From Actinomycetes bacterium (GTDB lineage Bacteria > Actinomycetota > Actinomycetes > Actinomycetales > Beutenbergiaceae), in the NCBI GenBank assembly GCA_021793935.1, contig JAJYRV010000156.1, positions 1 through 5,398 of the forward strand: 5,398 bases of DNA. The letters are read 5' to 3'. Position numbers and translations under genes: made by a program. The notes under the pieces are model-generated. The model saw only the letters and a list, made by a program, of their open reading frames with translations, did no database searches and was not told the origin of the DNA. Shown here piece by piece: positions 1-5,398 of this stretch; position 1 is the first letter of the stretch; each line of letters starts with the position of its first letter.

Positions 1-620
1 AGGCCCCCGGGGTCGGCCTGCCAGAACTCCACCCGCGCGGGCCGCACGACGTACGCCGCCCAGGGGCGTGCGCCCGCCGCCGGGGAAAGCCCGCTCGGGC
101 CCTCGCGCAGGCGGTCCCGGGCGGCGCGCAGGAGGTCCGCCCGGTCCCAATCGGGGCTGGTGCGGGCCAGATCGTGGGCGGCGAGGACCACCGCTCGGGC
201 ATGATCGCTGCGGGCGGCGAAGTCCGCGGCCGAGGTGGTCGCACCCGCCTGCTCGGCGCGCCCCTGCACCCGCACCTGGCGCCCGAGAGCGGCCCAGTAG
301 AACGTCAACGCGACCCGCGGGTTGGTCGCGATCTCCTCGACCTTCGCGCCGAGAGTGTCGGTGCTGAAGGACCAGCCGTCCTCGGCGACGTCGGTGAGGA
401 TGACGGTGCGGGCGTTCGGGTGGCCATCGCGGTCAACGGTCGAAAGGGTCATCACGTGCGGTTCGTCCACCCGGGCCGCGATCGCATCCTTGAGCCACGC
501 GGTGAACAGCTGCCCGGGCGTGGCCGGGAGGTCCTCGAGGTCGAGCGTGCCGACCGGTTCGCTGAGCACGGGCAAGGCGCGAAGGCGTTCACGCCACGGC
601 GAGGACGGGGTGGTGGCCAT
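1..620 (-). CDS. PdxH-like (pyridoxamine 5'-phosphate oxidase family) flavoprotein, C-terminus cut by window edge
   Basis: Reading the minus strand from ATG at 620-618 gives 206 codons with no stop, running off the left edge. Family landmarks are in order: an N-terminal helix region (about residues 37-50), the first FMN-binding strand around ARTVIL (70-75), STDTLGAKVEEIATNPRVAL (86-105), the RQVRVQGRAE strand (114-123) and the C-terminal WAAYVVRPARVEFWQ (187-201). The usual length is about 210-230 residues, so only some 20 are missing. Family members use FMN to oxidise pyridoxine or pyridoxamine 5'-phosphate to PLP in the cytosol. Compared from memory with E. coli PdxH, the Lys of RxVLLK is Thr here (residue 76), and the SRPxxSQ segment reads AARSDHAR (136-143), so several substrate-phosphate contacts look replaced. 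The enzyme may therefore act on something else; PhzG-type oxidases share this fold. No clear Shine-Dalgarno precedes the ATG. It is divergent from the kinase gene and probably independent of the transporter. Confidence 0.85.
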   Translation of the reverse strand, partial: MATTPSSPWRERLRALPVLSEPVGTLDLEDLPATPGQLFTAWLKDAIAARVDEPHVMTLSTVDRDGHPNARTVILTDVAEDGWSFSTDTLGAKVEEIATNPRVALTFYWAALGRQVRVQGRAEQAGATTSAADFAARSDHARAVVLAAHDLARTSPDWDRADLLRAARDRLREGPSGLSPAAGARPWAAYVVRPARVEFWQADPGG

Positions 621-694
621 GGTGCCCAGTCAATCAGGAATTCCGCGCCCGGGCGTGCTGGTCCGGCTCTGGGGCTACCTGACACAATTGCCCT
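621..694. promoter_or_regulatory. Divergent intergenic region between the PdxH-like gene and the PfkB kinase
   Basis: These 74 bases separate two head-to-head start codons, so both genes must be promoted from here or from inside the opposite gene. On the plus strand CACAAT (683-688) matches four of six bases of the -10 consensus. It ends six bases before the kinase ATG, which would suit a leaderless transcript, common in actinobacteria. No convincing -35 box accompanies it. A 10-bp palindrome, CGCCCGGGCG, lies at 646-655, but such words are frequent in GC-rich DNA. No good promoter was recognised for the minus-strand gene. The assignment is inferred mainly from gene orientation. Confidence 0.4.
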
Positions 695-1891
695 ATGACC
701 TCCGGGCCTTACGAATACATTTCCCAGTACCCCGCCTTCTCCCAGATGTACGCGGCGGCCGACGACACCCACGGCGCCGCCCCCACGGGGGAACACCAGC
801 CGCTCACCCACGACGTGCTGCTGACCGGGATGCTGTTCTTCGACATCGTGTTCACCGGCTTCCCCGCCCCGCCCACACCCGGCCAGGAAGTGTGGACCCA
901 GGGGATGGGCTCGGCCCCCGGCGGGATCGCGAACCTCGCCGTCGCCGCCGCGCGCCTGGGCCTGGGCACCTCACTCGCGGCGGGTTTCTCCACCGACGTC
1001 TACGGCGAGTGGATGTGGCGCACACTGCGGGATCAGGAACACATCGACCTCACCTACTCGCGGCAATTCCGCAACTGGCACACCCCGGTGACGGTGTCGA
1101 TGGCCTACGACGGCGATCGGGCGATGGTCACCCACGGCCACCCCACCCCCGCCCCCATGTCGGACCTGCTCTCCGATCCCCCGCCCACCCGCGCCGTCAT
1201 CCTCGACTTGGGGGATCCGCTCCTGCGGGAGGCGCCGTGGTGGCGCGTCGCGGCCGAGCGGGGCGCGCTCGTGTTCGCCGACGCCGGGTGGGACCCCGAG
1301 GAGCGGTGGGACTCGGCGATCCTCACCTCCCTGGAGGGGGTGCACGCGTTCACCCCGAACGCCGGGGAGGCGATGGGGTACACCCGCACCGCGACCCCGC
1401 GAGAGGCGCTGCACGTGCTGGCAGATCTCGTGCCGCTCGCGGTCGTGACCGATGGGGCGAAGGGGGTCATCGCGATCGATTCGGCCACCGGTGAGGAGGC
1501 CGAGGTGCCGGCGCTCGCCGTGCGCGCGACCGACCCGACCGGCGCGGGTGACACGTTCGCCGCCGCCCTCACGTTGGGCACGCTGCGCGAGTGGCCGCTG
1601 GAGCGCCGGCTGCGGTTCGGGGCGCTGTGTTCGGCGCTGGCGGTGCAGGAATCGGGCGGCAGCCTCGCCGCCCCCGGATGGGGCGACGTGCTCGACTGGT
1701 GGGAGGCGGCGAAGGCCGCTGCCGAGGCGGGGAACCCCGACGCCCGCGCGCTCACCGGGCACTACTCCTTCCTCGGTGAATGCTCCTCCGGCATGCCCAC
1801 GCGCGCGGTGCGGCGGGCCGAGGCGACGATCGCCCATTACTCCGATGCCGACCTCGGCTGGGAGCAGGAGCCGGGGACGGATTCGAAGTGA
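695..1891 (+). CDS. PfkB/ribokinase-family carbohydrate (or nucleoside) kinase
   Basis: This 398-residue protein is a cytosolic ATP-dependent kinase of the ribokinase superfamily. Signatures in order are the substrate-side LLTGMLFFDIV strand (42-52, with Gly45 and Asp50), the glycine-rich APGGIAN segment (74-80), NAGE (222-225, matching NxxE), VTDGAKG (251-257, nucleotide site) and DPTGAGDTFAAAL (280-292). The last contains the anion hole and the predicted catalytic base Asp286. All key residues are present, so it should be active. It is longer than the usual 300-330 residues: about 40 extra residues precede the fold and about 55 follow it (from about 340, containing HYSFLGECSSG). The start is fixed by an in-frame TGA at 680-682; ATG 695 is the first start after it, although it has no Shine-Dalgarno. 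ATG 749 is an alternative but also lacks one. The substrate cannot be read from sequence. The adjacent sugar importer suggests a sugar or sugar-derived substrate, but a nucleoside is possible. Confidence 0.9.
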   Translation: MTSGPYEYISQYPAFSQMYAAADDTHGAAPTGEHQPLTHDVLLTGMLFFDIVFTGFPAPPTPGQEVWTQGMGSAPGGIANLAVAAARLGLGTSLAAGFSTDVYGEWMWRTLRDQEHIDLTYSRQFRNWHTPVTVSMAYDGDRAMVTHGHPTPAPMSDLLSDPPPTRAVILDLGDPLLREAPWWRVAAERGALVFADAGWDPEERWDSAILTSLEGVHAFTPNAGEAMGYTRTATPREALHVLADLVPLAVVTDGAKGVIAIDSATGEEAEVPALAVRATDPTGAGDTFAAALTLGTLREWPLERRLRFGALCSALAVQESGGSLAAPGWGDVLDWWEAAKAAAEAGNPDARALTGHYSFLGECSSGMPTRAVRRAEATIAHYSDADLGWEQEPGTDSK

Positions 1892-1898
1892 ACTCTCT

Positions 1899-1915
1899 GA
1901 CCCGGCGCCCGGGTC
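1899..1915 (+). terminator. GC-rich hairpin after the kinase stop, possible terminator
   Basis: GACCCGG (1899-1905) and CCGGGTC (1909-1915) are perfect 7-bp arms around a 3-base CGC loop, beginning seven bases after the kinase stop codon. The position suits a transcription terminator or a 3'-end stabilising hairpin. No T-run follows (the next bases are GCCGCCACGG), so it is not a classic intrinsic terminator. U-tail-poor hairpins have been proposed to act in actinobacteria, but whether this one stops transcription is unknown. Confidence 0.35.
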
Positions 1916-2042
1916 GCCGCCACGGTCGCGGAGACACCCGGGTTTCCCGCTGCTGATTCCGGGGCCTCCCACGGCATCCTGCTTTGTGGGGAAGCAATCC
2001 ACCGTCGGCGTTGCACTTTTCACCCGCGGTCTGGCCGGCGCG

Positions 2043-2059
2043 GTCTGCTGGGAGCAGAC
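2043..2059. promoter_or_regulatory. Perfect inverted repeat, candidate operator
   Basis: GTCTGCT and AGCAGAC are perfect 7-bp arms around GGG, centred 52 bases before the start of the binding-protein gene. A 17-bp two-fold symmetric site at this distance is well placed for a repressor controlling the importer. The left arm overlaps the second copy of the CGCGGTCTG direct repeat. It could instead form a small hairpin in the leader RNA. The binding protein is not identifiable. Confidence 0.4.
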
Positions 2060-2063
2060 TTTC

Positions 2064-2082
2064 ATGGGAAAATGTTCCCCAT
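2064..2082. promoter_or_regulatory. Imperfect inverted repeat, candidate second operator
   Basis: ATGGGAAA and TTCCCCAT form 8-bp arms with one mismatch around a 3-base ATG spacer, ending 20 bases before the start codon. The core GGGAA-AATG-TTCCC resembles the symmetric half-sites seen in many sugar-repressor operators. It covers the best -10-like hexamer (2068-2073), so a bound repressor could block initiation. This is inferred from symmetry and position only. Confidence 0.35.
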
Positions 2083-2092
2083 CAGCATCCTG

Positions 2093-2098
2093 AGGAGG
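2093..2098 (+). promoter_or_regulatory. Strong Shine-Dalgarno of the solute-binding protein gene
   Basis: AGGAGG is a perfect anti-16S match four bases before the ATG at 2103. It supports this start and predicts high translation, as expected for a binding protein made in excess over its permeases. Confidence 0.85.
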
Positions 2099-2102
2099 AT
2101 CC

Positions 2103-3449
2103 ATGACTCAACGAGGACCTTGGCCGGTCGCCCTCGCCGCCATCGCTGCTCTCGCCCTTGCCGCGTGCGCACCGGGAAGTTCCGGCGATTCGGGCGCGGA
2201 TGAGGAAACACCCTCCGGCGACGACGGCACCGCGGGCGCGCGCACCTTGACCGTGTGGGATCAGGAGGTCCGCGGCGGGCAGGACGAACAGATGAGCCGG
2301 CTGAACGAGGCGTTCGAGGAAGAACACGGCGTGGAGATCAACCGGAACTCCCAGAGTTTCGATGACCTCGCGACGACCCTGCGCGGCGCGCTCACCGGGT
2401 CGGAGGCCCCCGACGTCGTGCAGGCGAACAACACCCGCGGGGACATGGGCGCCTTCGTTTCCGCCGGATTGCTCCTCGACCTGTCTGACTACGCCGCCGA
2501 ATACGGGTGGGCGGACCGGTACGACGATGCCGTGCTCGCGATGAGCTCCTACTCCGAGGACGCCTCCGAGTTCGGCAGCGGCAACCTCTACGGCCTGCCC
2601 CAGACCGGAGAAGTGGTCGGCGTGTTCTACTCCCGGGAAGCGGCCACGGAACACGGCATCGAGGTCGACGCGCTCGCGACGTGGGAGGATTTCACCGACT
2701 CCCTGGACACGATCGCCGGCGATGGCGGCACCCCGATCATGCTCGGCAACCTCGATGGCTGGCCCGCGGCGCACGTGTTCGGCCCCGTCCAGGGGCAGTA
2801 CGTGGACCCCGAGGAGATCGCCGATCTCGCGATGGGCAACGCCGGGGCGTCCTGGCAGACCGATGAGAACCTCATCGCCGCCGCCGAGCTGCAGGACTGG
2901 GTGACGAGCGGCTACTTCAACGAGGGCCCCAACGGCACCGACTATGACGCCGCGTGGGCGGACTTCGCCGACGGTGGCGCGGTCTACCTCATCGGTGGTT
3001 CCTGGCTCGCCGCGGACCTGGAGGAGGCGATGGGTGAGGACGTCGGTTTCTTCGCCCCACCCCCGCCCGAGGGCCGCGAGCTCGCCACGACGGGCGGCAC
3101 CGGGTTGCCGTTCGCGATCACGGCAGACTCCCCGAACGCCGACCTCGCAGCGCAGTACCTCGATTTCATCACCAGCGATGAGGCGATGGAGATCCTCGCC
3201 GAGACCGGGAACATGCCCGTCAACCGCACCGCCGATCTCGCCCCCGAATCGGGGGTGAACGCCGAGGTGTTCGCCGCGTTCGGGGACGTGACCACCGAGG
3301 GACACCTGTTGCCCTACCTGGACTGGGCGACCCCGACGATGGGCGACACGATCGGCGCGGGCCTACAGGACCTCCTCGGCGAGCAGACGACCCCCGAGGC
3401 CTTCCTGGAGACCCTGCAGGCGGACTACGGCGAATTCACTTCGAACTAG
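2103..3449 (+). CDS. Family 1 extracellular solute-binding lipoprotein of a sugar ABC importer
   Basis: This 448-residue protein is predicted to be anchored outside the membrane, where it captures the substrate and delivers it to the two downstream permeases. The N-terminus is a lipoprotein signal: Arg4, a hydrophobic stretch (8-21) and a lipobox LAAC with Cys22 as the lipidation site. A Ser/Gly/Asp/Glu-rich linker (23-46) follows. The mature fold starts with the RTLTVWDQ strand (47-54). SEAPDVVQANN (100-110) is the typical SBP_bac_1 hinge-region motif, followed by GNLYGLPQTGEVVGVFYSREA (160-180), TWEDFTD (193-199), AVYLIGGSW (293-301) and LDFITSDEAMEILAETGNMPVNR (353-375). Length is normal for the family. 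The mature protein is strongly acidic. It probably binds a mono- or oligosaccharide; the specificity cannot be read from sequence. The strong Shine-Dalgarno supports the start. It is the first gene of the transporter run, 20 bp before the first permease. Confidence 0.93.
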   Translation: MTQRGPWPVALAAIAALALAACAPGSSGDSGADEETPSGDDGTAGARTLTVWDQEVRGGQDEQMSRLNEAFEEEHGVEINRNSQSFDDLATTLRGALTGSEAPDVVQANNTRGDMGAFVSAGLLLDLSDYAAEYGWADRYDDAVLAMSSYSEDASEFGSGNLYGLPQTGEVVGVFYSREAATEHGIEVDALATWEDFTDSLDTIAGDGGTPIMLGNLDGWPAAHVFGPVQGQYVDPEEIADLAMGNAGASWQTDENLIAAAELQDWVTSGYFNEGPNGTDYDAAWADFADGGAVYLIGGSWLAADLEEAMGEDVGFFAPPPPEGRELATTGGTGLPFAITADSPNADLAAQYLDFITSDEAMEILAETGNMPVNRTADLAPESGVNAEVFAAFGDVTTEGHLLPYLDWATPTMGDTIGAGLQDLLGEQTTPEAFLETLQADYGEFTSN

Positions 3450-3460
3450 GCCCGGGAAGC

Positions 3461-3465
3461 GGGAG
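3461..3465 (+). promoter_or_regulatory. Shine-Dalgarno of the MalF-type permease
   Basis: GGGAG lies four bases before ATG 3470, within the 20-bp gap after the binding-protein stop. It supports this start. No terminator or promoter fits in the gap, so the two genes are probably cotranscribed. Confidence 0.6.
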
Positions 3466-3469
3466 AGCC

Positions 3470-4336
3470 ATGCGCAGGCGTTGGTACGTGCCCTATCTGT
3501 ACATGGGGCCGGCGATCCTCCTGTTCGGTGTCTTCGCGCTCTACCCGCTGCTGCGTTCGGCGCAGTTCTCGCTATATGAGTGGGACGGGCTCGGCACCTC
3601 CACCTTCGTCGGCCTCGCCAATTACTCCGACCTGCTCGCCGACCCTACGCTGCGGGCGGCGTTCGCCCACGCGCTCGTGCTCATCGGGTTCTTCGCGCTC
3701 CTGCCGCTCGCGGCTGGGCTCGCCCTCGCGGGGATCCTCGTGCGCGGGCGGGTCCGCGGGCTGCCGGCGTTCCGGACGGTCGTGTTCCTGCCGCAGGTCG
3801 TGGCGATGGTCGTCGTCGCCGTCGCCTGGCGGCACATCTACGCACCGAACGGTCCGCTGAACACGCTGCTGCGCGCCGTCGGCCTGGGCGGGTGGGCAAA
3901 GTCGTGGCTCGGGGATTACACGTGGACCCTGCCCGCCGTCGGGTTCGTCGGCACGTGGGTGCAGCTCGGGCTCGTCACCGTGCTGCTCATGGCGGGAATG
4001 TCGAAGATCCCCCCGGAGATCTACCAGGCGGCCCGGTTGGACGGCGCGGGTCCGATCCGGGAGTTCTTCGCGATCACGCTGCCACAGGTGCGCGGGGAGA
4101 TCGCTGTGGCGCTCACGCTCACGATCGTCGCGGCGCTGAAGACCTTCGACCTCGTGTACGTGACGACGGGCGGTGGGCCGGGCACGTCGACGACGGTTCC
4201 CGCCTACGAGGTGTATATGCGCACCTTCCGCCAGGGCGCCGTCGGGTCCGGGGCGGCGATCGCGGTGACGCTCGCGGCGATCATCTTCGCGATCAACCTC
4301 TTCGTCAACCGCGTCGTGGATCGGCGGCAGCGGTGA
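3470..4336 (+). CDS. MalF-type sugar ABC transporter permease
   Basis: This 288-residue integral membrane protein is one half of the predicted transmembrane channel. Six hydrophobic segments are visible at about 12-33, 64-91, 102-120, 153-175, 211-229 and 259-280. The opening WYVPYLYMGPAILLFGVFALYPLL is characteristic of the MalF/UgpA-like permeases of CUT1 importers, followed by SLYEWDG (34-40) and FVGLANYSDLL (46-56). The cytoplasmic EAA loop that docks onto the ATPase reads QAARLDGAGPIREFFAITLP (186-205), with the family's conserved Gly and Leu-Pro in place. KTFDLVYVTTGGGPGTST (224-241) is the usual MalF-type periplasmic stretch. The protein lacks the long periplasmic domain of E. coli MalF, as is normal for this subfamily. 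Its stop codon overlaps the GTG start of the next permease. Confidence 0.94.
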   Translation: MRRRWYVPYLYMGPAILLFGVFALYPLLRSAQFSLYEWDGLGTSTFVGLANYSDLLADPTLRAAFAHALVLIGFFALLPLAAGLALAGILVRGRVRGLPAFRTVVFLPQVVAMVVVAVAWRHIYAPNGPLNTLLRAVGLGGWAKSWLGDYTWTLPAVGFVGTWVQLGLVTVLLMAGMSKIPPEIYQAARLDGAGPIREFFAITLPQVRGEIAVALTLTIVAALKTFDLVYVTTGGGPGTSTTVPAYEVYMRTFRQGAVGSGAAIAVTLAAIIFAINLFVNRVVDRRQR

Positions 4337-5133
4337 TTGTTTCCCGGTCCGAGCGAGCGATGAACTACGCCCTGCTCATCGCGTTCGCGGCGTTCGCGCT
4401 CGCCCCGATCCTCGTGATTCTGTGGACGGCGCTCGCCCCCACGGCAAGTTCCGGTGGCGGGCTCGGGGTGTTCGCCGAGGCGTGGAGCGAAGCGAACTTC
4501 GCGGTGTACATGCGCACCTCGCTCCTCGTCGCGATCGTCGTGGTCAGCGCGGCCGCCCTCAGTTCGATCATGGCCGGTTTCGCGCTCGGATCGATGGCCT
4601 TCCGCGGCGCGGGGCTGTGGTTCTCCGTGTTCCTGTTCGGCTTGATGATCCCCGCCGAAGCGATCGTCGTGCCACTGTTCTTCGACCTGCGCGAACTCGG
4701 CCTCACCGACACGTTGTGGGCGGTGGCGCTGCCGCAGATCGCGCAGTCGATCGCGTTCGGGACCTACTGGATGCGGGCCTATTTCCGCGCCGCGCCGCCC
4801 TCGCTCATCGAAGCCGCCACCCTTGACGGGGCGAGCACCCGGCAGACCCTGTGGCGGGTCCTCGTCCCGGTGGGGCGCCCCGCGATCGTCACGCTCGTGC
4901 TCCTCACTTTCATGTGGACGTGGAACGAATTCCTCATCCCGCTCGTGATGAGCCCCTCGGGCACCTACCGCACCGCGCCGCTCGCCCTCGCCCTGTTCAA
5001 AGGGCAGCACGTGCAGGCGACCTCCCTGCTCGCGGCAGCGGCGGTGCTCGTTGCCCTGCCCGTCGTCGTGTTGTACCTATTCCTGCAGCGCCACTTCATC
5101 CGCGGGATGATCGAGGGGGCGGTGCGGGAATGA
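4333..5133 (+). CDS. MalG-type sugar ABC transporter permease (GTG start)
   Basis: This 266-residue protein is the partner permease of the importer. Six hydrophobic segments are visible at about 11-35, 62-85, 94-117, 128-147, 184-206 and 228-251. The EAA loop LIEAATLDGASTRQTLWRVL (158-177), continuing into VPVGRPAI (178-185), is canonical, and FMWTWNEFLIPLV (193-205) followed by a C-terminal QRHFIRGMIEGAVRE (252-266) is typical of MalG/UgpE-like subunits. I place the start at GTG 4333, which overlaps the TGA of the first permease as GTGA and gives the short cytoplasmic N-terminus normal for this family. ATG 4360 is the alternative and would remove nine residues. The reading frame stays open far upstream to 3580, but that part lies in the wrong frame over the first permease and is not coding. 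Its own stop overlaps the next gene's start. Confidence 0.92.
   Translation: MIVSRSERAMNYALLIAFAAFALAPILVILWTALAPTASSGGGLGVFAEAWSEANFAVYMRTSLLVAIVVVSAAALSSIMAGFALGSMAFRGAGLWFSVFLFGLMIPAEAIVVPLFFDLRELGLTDTLWAVALPQIAQSIAFGTYWMRAYFRAAPPSLIEAATLDGASTRQTLWRVLVPVGRPAIVTLVLLTFMWTWNEFLIPLVMSPSGTYRTAPLALALFKGQHVQATSLLAAAAVLVALPVVVLYLFLQRHFIRGMIEGAVRE
5113..5119 (+). promoter_or_regulatory. Shine-Dalgarno-like GAGGGGG before the YfiH-family gene
   Basis: GAGGGGG lies inside the end of the MalG-type permease gene, ten bases before ATG 5130. It supports that ATG and suggests translation coupled to, but not wholly dependent on, the permease. Confidence 0.5.
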
Positions 5134-5398
5134 AGCGCTCCCCCGCCCCGGCGTTCCTCGAGGTGGACCTCGGTGCCGCGTGCCGGGAGGCCGGCATCGT
5201 TGCGGGGTTCACCACCCGGGCGGCGGGAAACCTCGCGCTCGACGTCGGCGACGACCCCGCCCGGGTGCTCGCCCGGCGGGAGGTGGTCGCGGCCCTCGCC
5301 GGTCGGGGCGTGGAGTTCGCCCATCACGTGCACGGCACGCGGGTGCTCGACCCGCACCGCCCGGAGGCGTCCGCGCGCGAGGATCCGATCCCGGATCC
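5130..5398 (+). CDS. YfiH/PgeF/LACC1-family protein (purine nucleoside phosphorylase or peptidoglycan editing factor), 5' part
   Basis: The first 89 codons of a gene that runs off the right edge. AGFTTRAAGNLALDVGDDP (25-43), then RVLARREVVAAL (45-56) and the HHVHGTRVL block (65-73), match the N-terminal half of the YfiH family (formerly DUF152, multicopper polyphenol oxidase). His68 of VHG corresponds to the family's first metal-binding histidine; the Cys and second His ligands would lie beyond the edge. Family members are reported to phosphorolyse or deaminate purine nucleosides, and E. coli PgeF limits mis-incorporation of serine into peptidoglycan. The segment between FTTR and NLAL is shorter than in the E. 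coli protein, which has roughly GGVSxxPYxSL here; I believe this short form also occurs in other actinobacteria. The ATG overlaps the permease stop as ATGA. In many actinobacteria this gene sits beside ftsZ, so a transporter context is unusual. A partial gene with unconfirmed activity. Confidence 0.82.
   Translation, partial: MKRSPAPAFLEVDLGAACREAGIVAGFTTRAAGNLALDVGDDPARVLARREVVAALAGRGVEFAHHVHGTRVLDPHRPEASAREDPIPD

Larger units (their letters stand above)
1892..2102 (+). promoter_or_regulatory. Leader region of the transporter gene run, with clustered repeats
   Basis: This 211-bp gap has no credible gene and probably carries the importer promoter and operators. After the hairpin at 1899-1915 it contains a TGCTT/AAGCA inverted repeat (1980-1996), a direct repeat CGCGGTCTG (2025-2033 and 2039-2047, period 14), a perfect 7-bp inverted repeat (2043-2059) and an imperfect one (2064-2082). 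TTGCAC (2011-2016) resembles a -35 box but has no -10 at the right distance. GAAAAT (2068-2073) matches four of six -10 bases, with only a weak -35 upstream. The exact promoter is therefore unresolved. Importers of this type are commonly controlled by LacI- or GntR-family repressors; no regulator gene is in the window. Confidence 0.5.

Noticed and set aside
646..655. CGCCCGGGCG palindrome as an operator for the divergent genes
   Set aside because: Short CCCGGG-centred palindromes recur in this GC-rich window (also at 1936-1943), so it is not distinctive enough to call.
322..1494. Plus-strand open frame spanning the PdxH-like gene, the gap and much of the kinase
   Set aside because: It overlaps two well-supported genes in other frames and translates to Arg/Pro/Gly-rich sequence with no recognisable motifs.
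2011..2016. TTGCAC as a -35 promoter box for the importer
   Set aside because: The bases 16-18 positions downstream are GC-only (around GCCGGC), so no -10 partner exists.
971..2104. Minus-strand open frame covering the kinase and the intergenic region
   Set aside because: It is antisense to the intact PfkB motifs and has Arg/Gly-rich composition. It is a shadow frame.
2082..3305. Long minus-strand open frame opposite the binding-protein gene
   Set aside because: It is low in family-like structure and mirrors the codon bias of the plus-strand gene, a common artefact in GC-rich genomes. The plus strand has a lipobox, a strong Shine-Dalgarno and clear family motifs.
3580..4332. Open frame continuous with the MalG-type permease, which would give a 517-residue fusion protein
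   Set aside because: The upstream 251 codons are an Arg/Ala/Pro-rich out-of-frame reading of the MalF-type permease gene. The permease homology begins only after GTG 4333.

Overview
The window is very GC-rich, with G/C-dominated third codon positions, stop-poor antisense frames, short intergenic gaps and actinobacterial-style protein families. This suggests a high-GC actinobacterium, plausibly of the Micrococcales, but nothing in the window fixes a genus. There are no RNA genes, mobile elements, CRISPR arrays or obvious foreign DNA.

Layout. Positions 1-620 (minus strand) hold the first 206 codons of a flavoenzyme of the pyridoxamine 5'-phosphate oxidase (PdxH) fold, cut by the left edge. A 74-bp divergent gap separates it from a plus-strand PfkB/ribokinase-family sugar or nucleoside kinase (695-1891). 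A 211-bp intergenic region follows. It holds a hairpin just after the kinase stop and a cluster of repeats ahead of a strong Shine-Dalgarno sequence. A compact gene run then begins: a family 1 solute-binding lipoprotein (2103-3449), a MalF-type permease (3470-4336), a MalG-type permease (GTG start, 4333-5133) and the 5' part of a YfiH/PgeF/LACC1-family gene (5130 to the right edge). The last three genes are joined by 4-bp GTGA and ATGA stop/start overlaps.

The binding protein and two permeases form a CUT1-type carbohydrate ABC importer without an ATPase gene in the window, so a shared ATPase (MsiK-like) is the likely partner. The neighbouring PfkB kinase could phosphorylate the imported sugar or a product of it. 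The unexpected member is the YfiH-family gene, coupled to the second permease: this family is known for purine nucleoside phosphorylase activity and peptidoglycan editing, not sugar uptake. I see no clearly new system. The most informative oddities are that coupling, the replaced substrate-phosphate residues in the PdxH-like protein, and the dense repeat cluster upstream of the importer.
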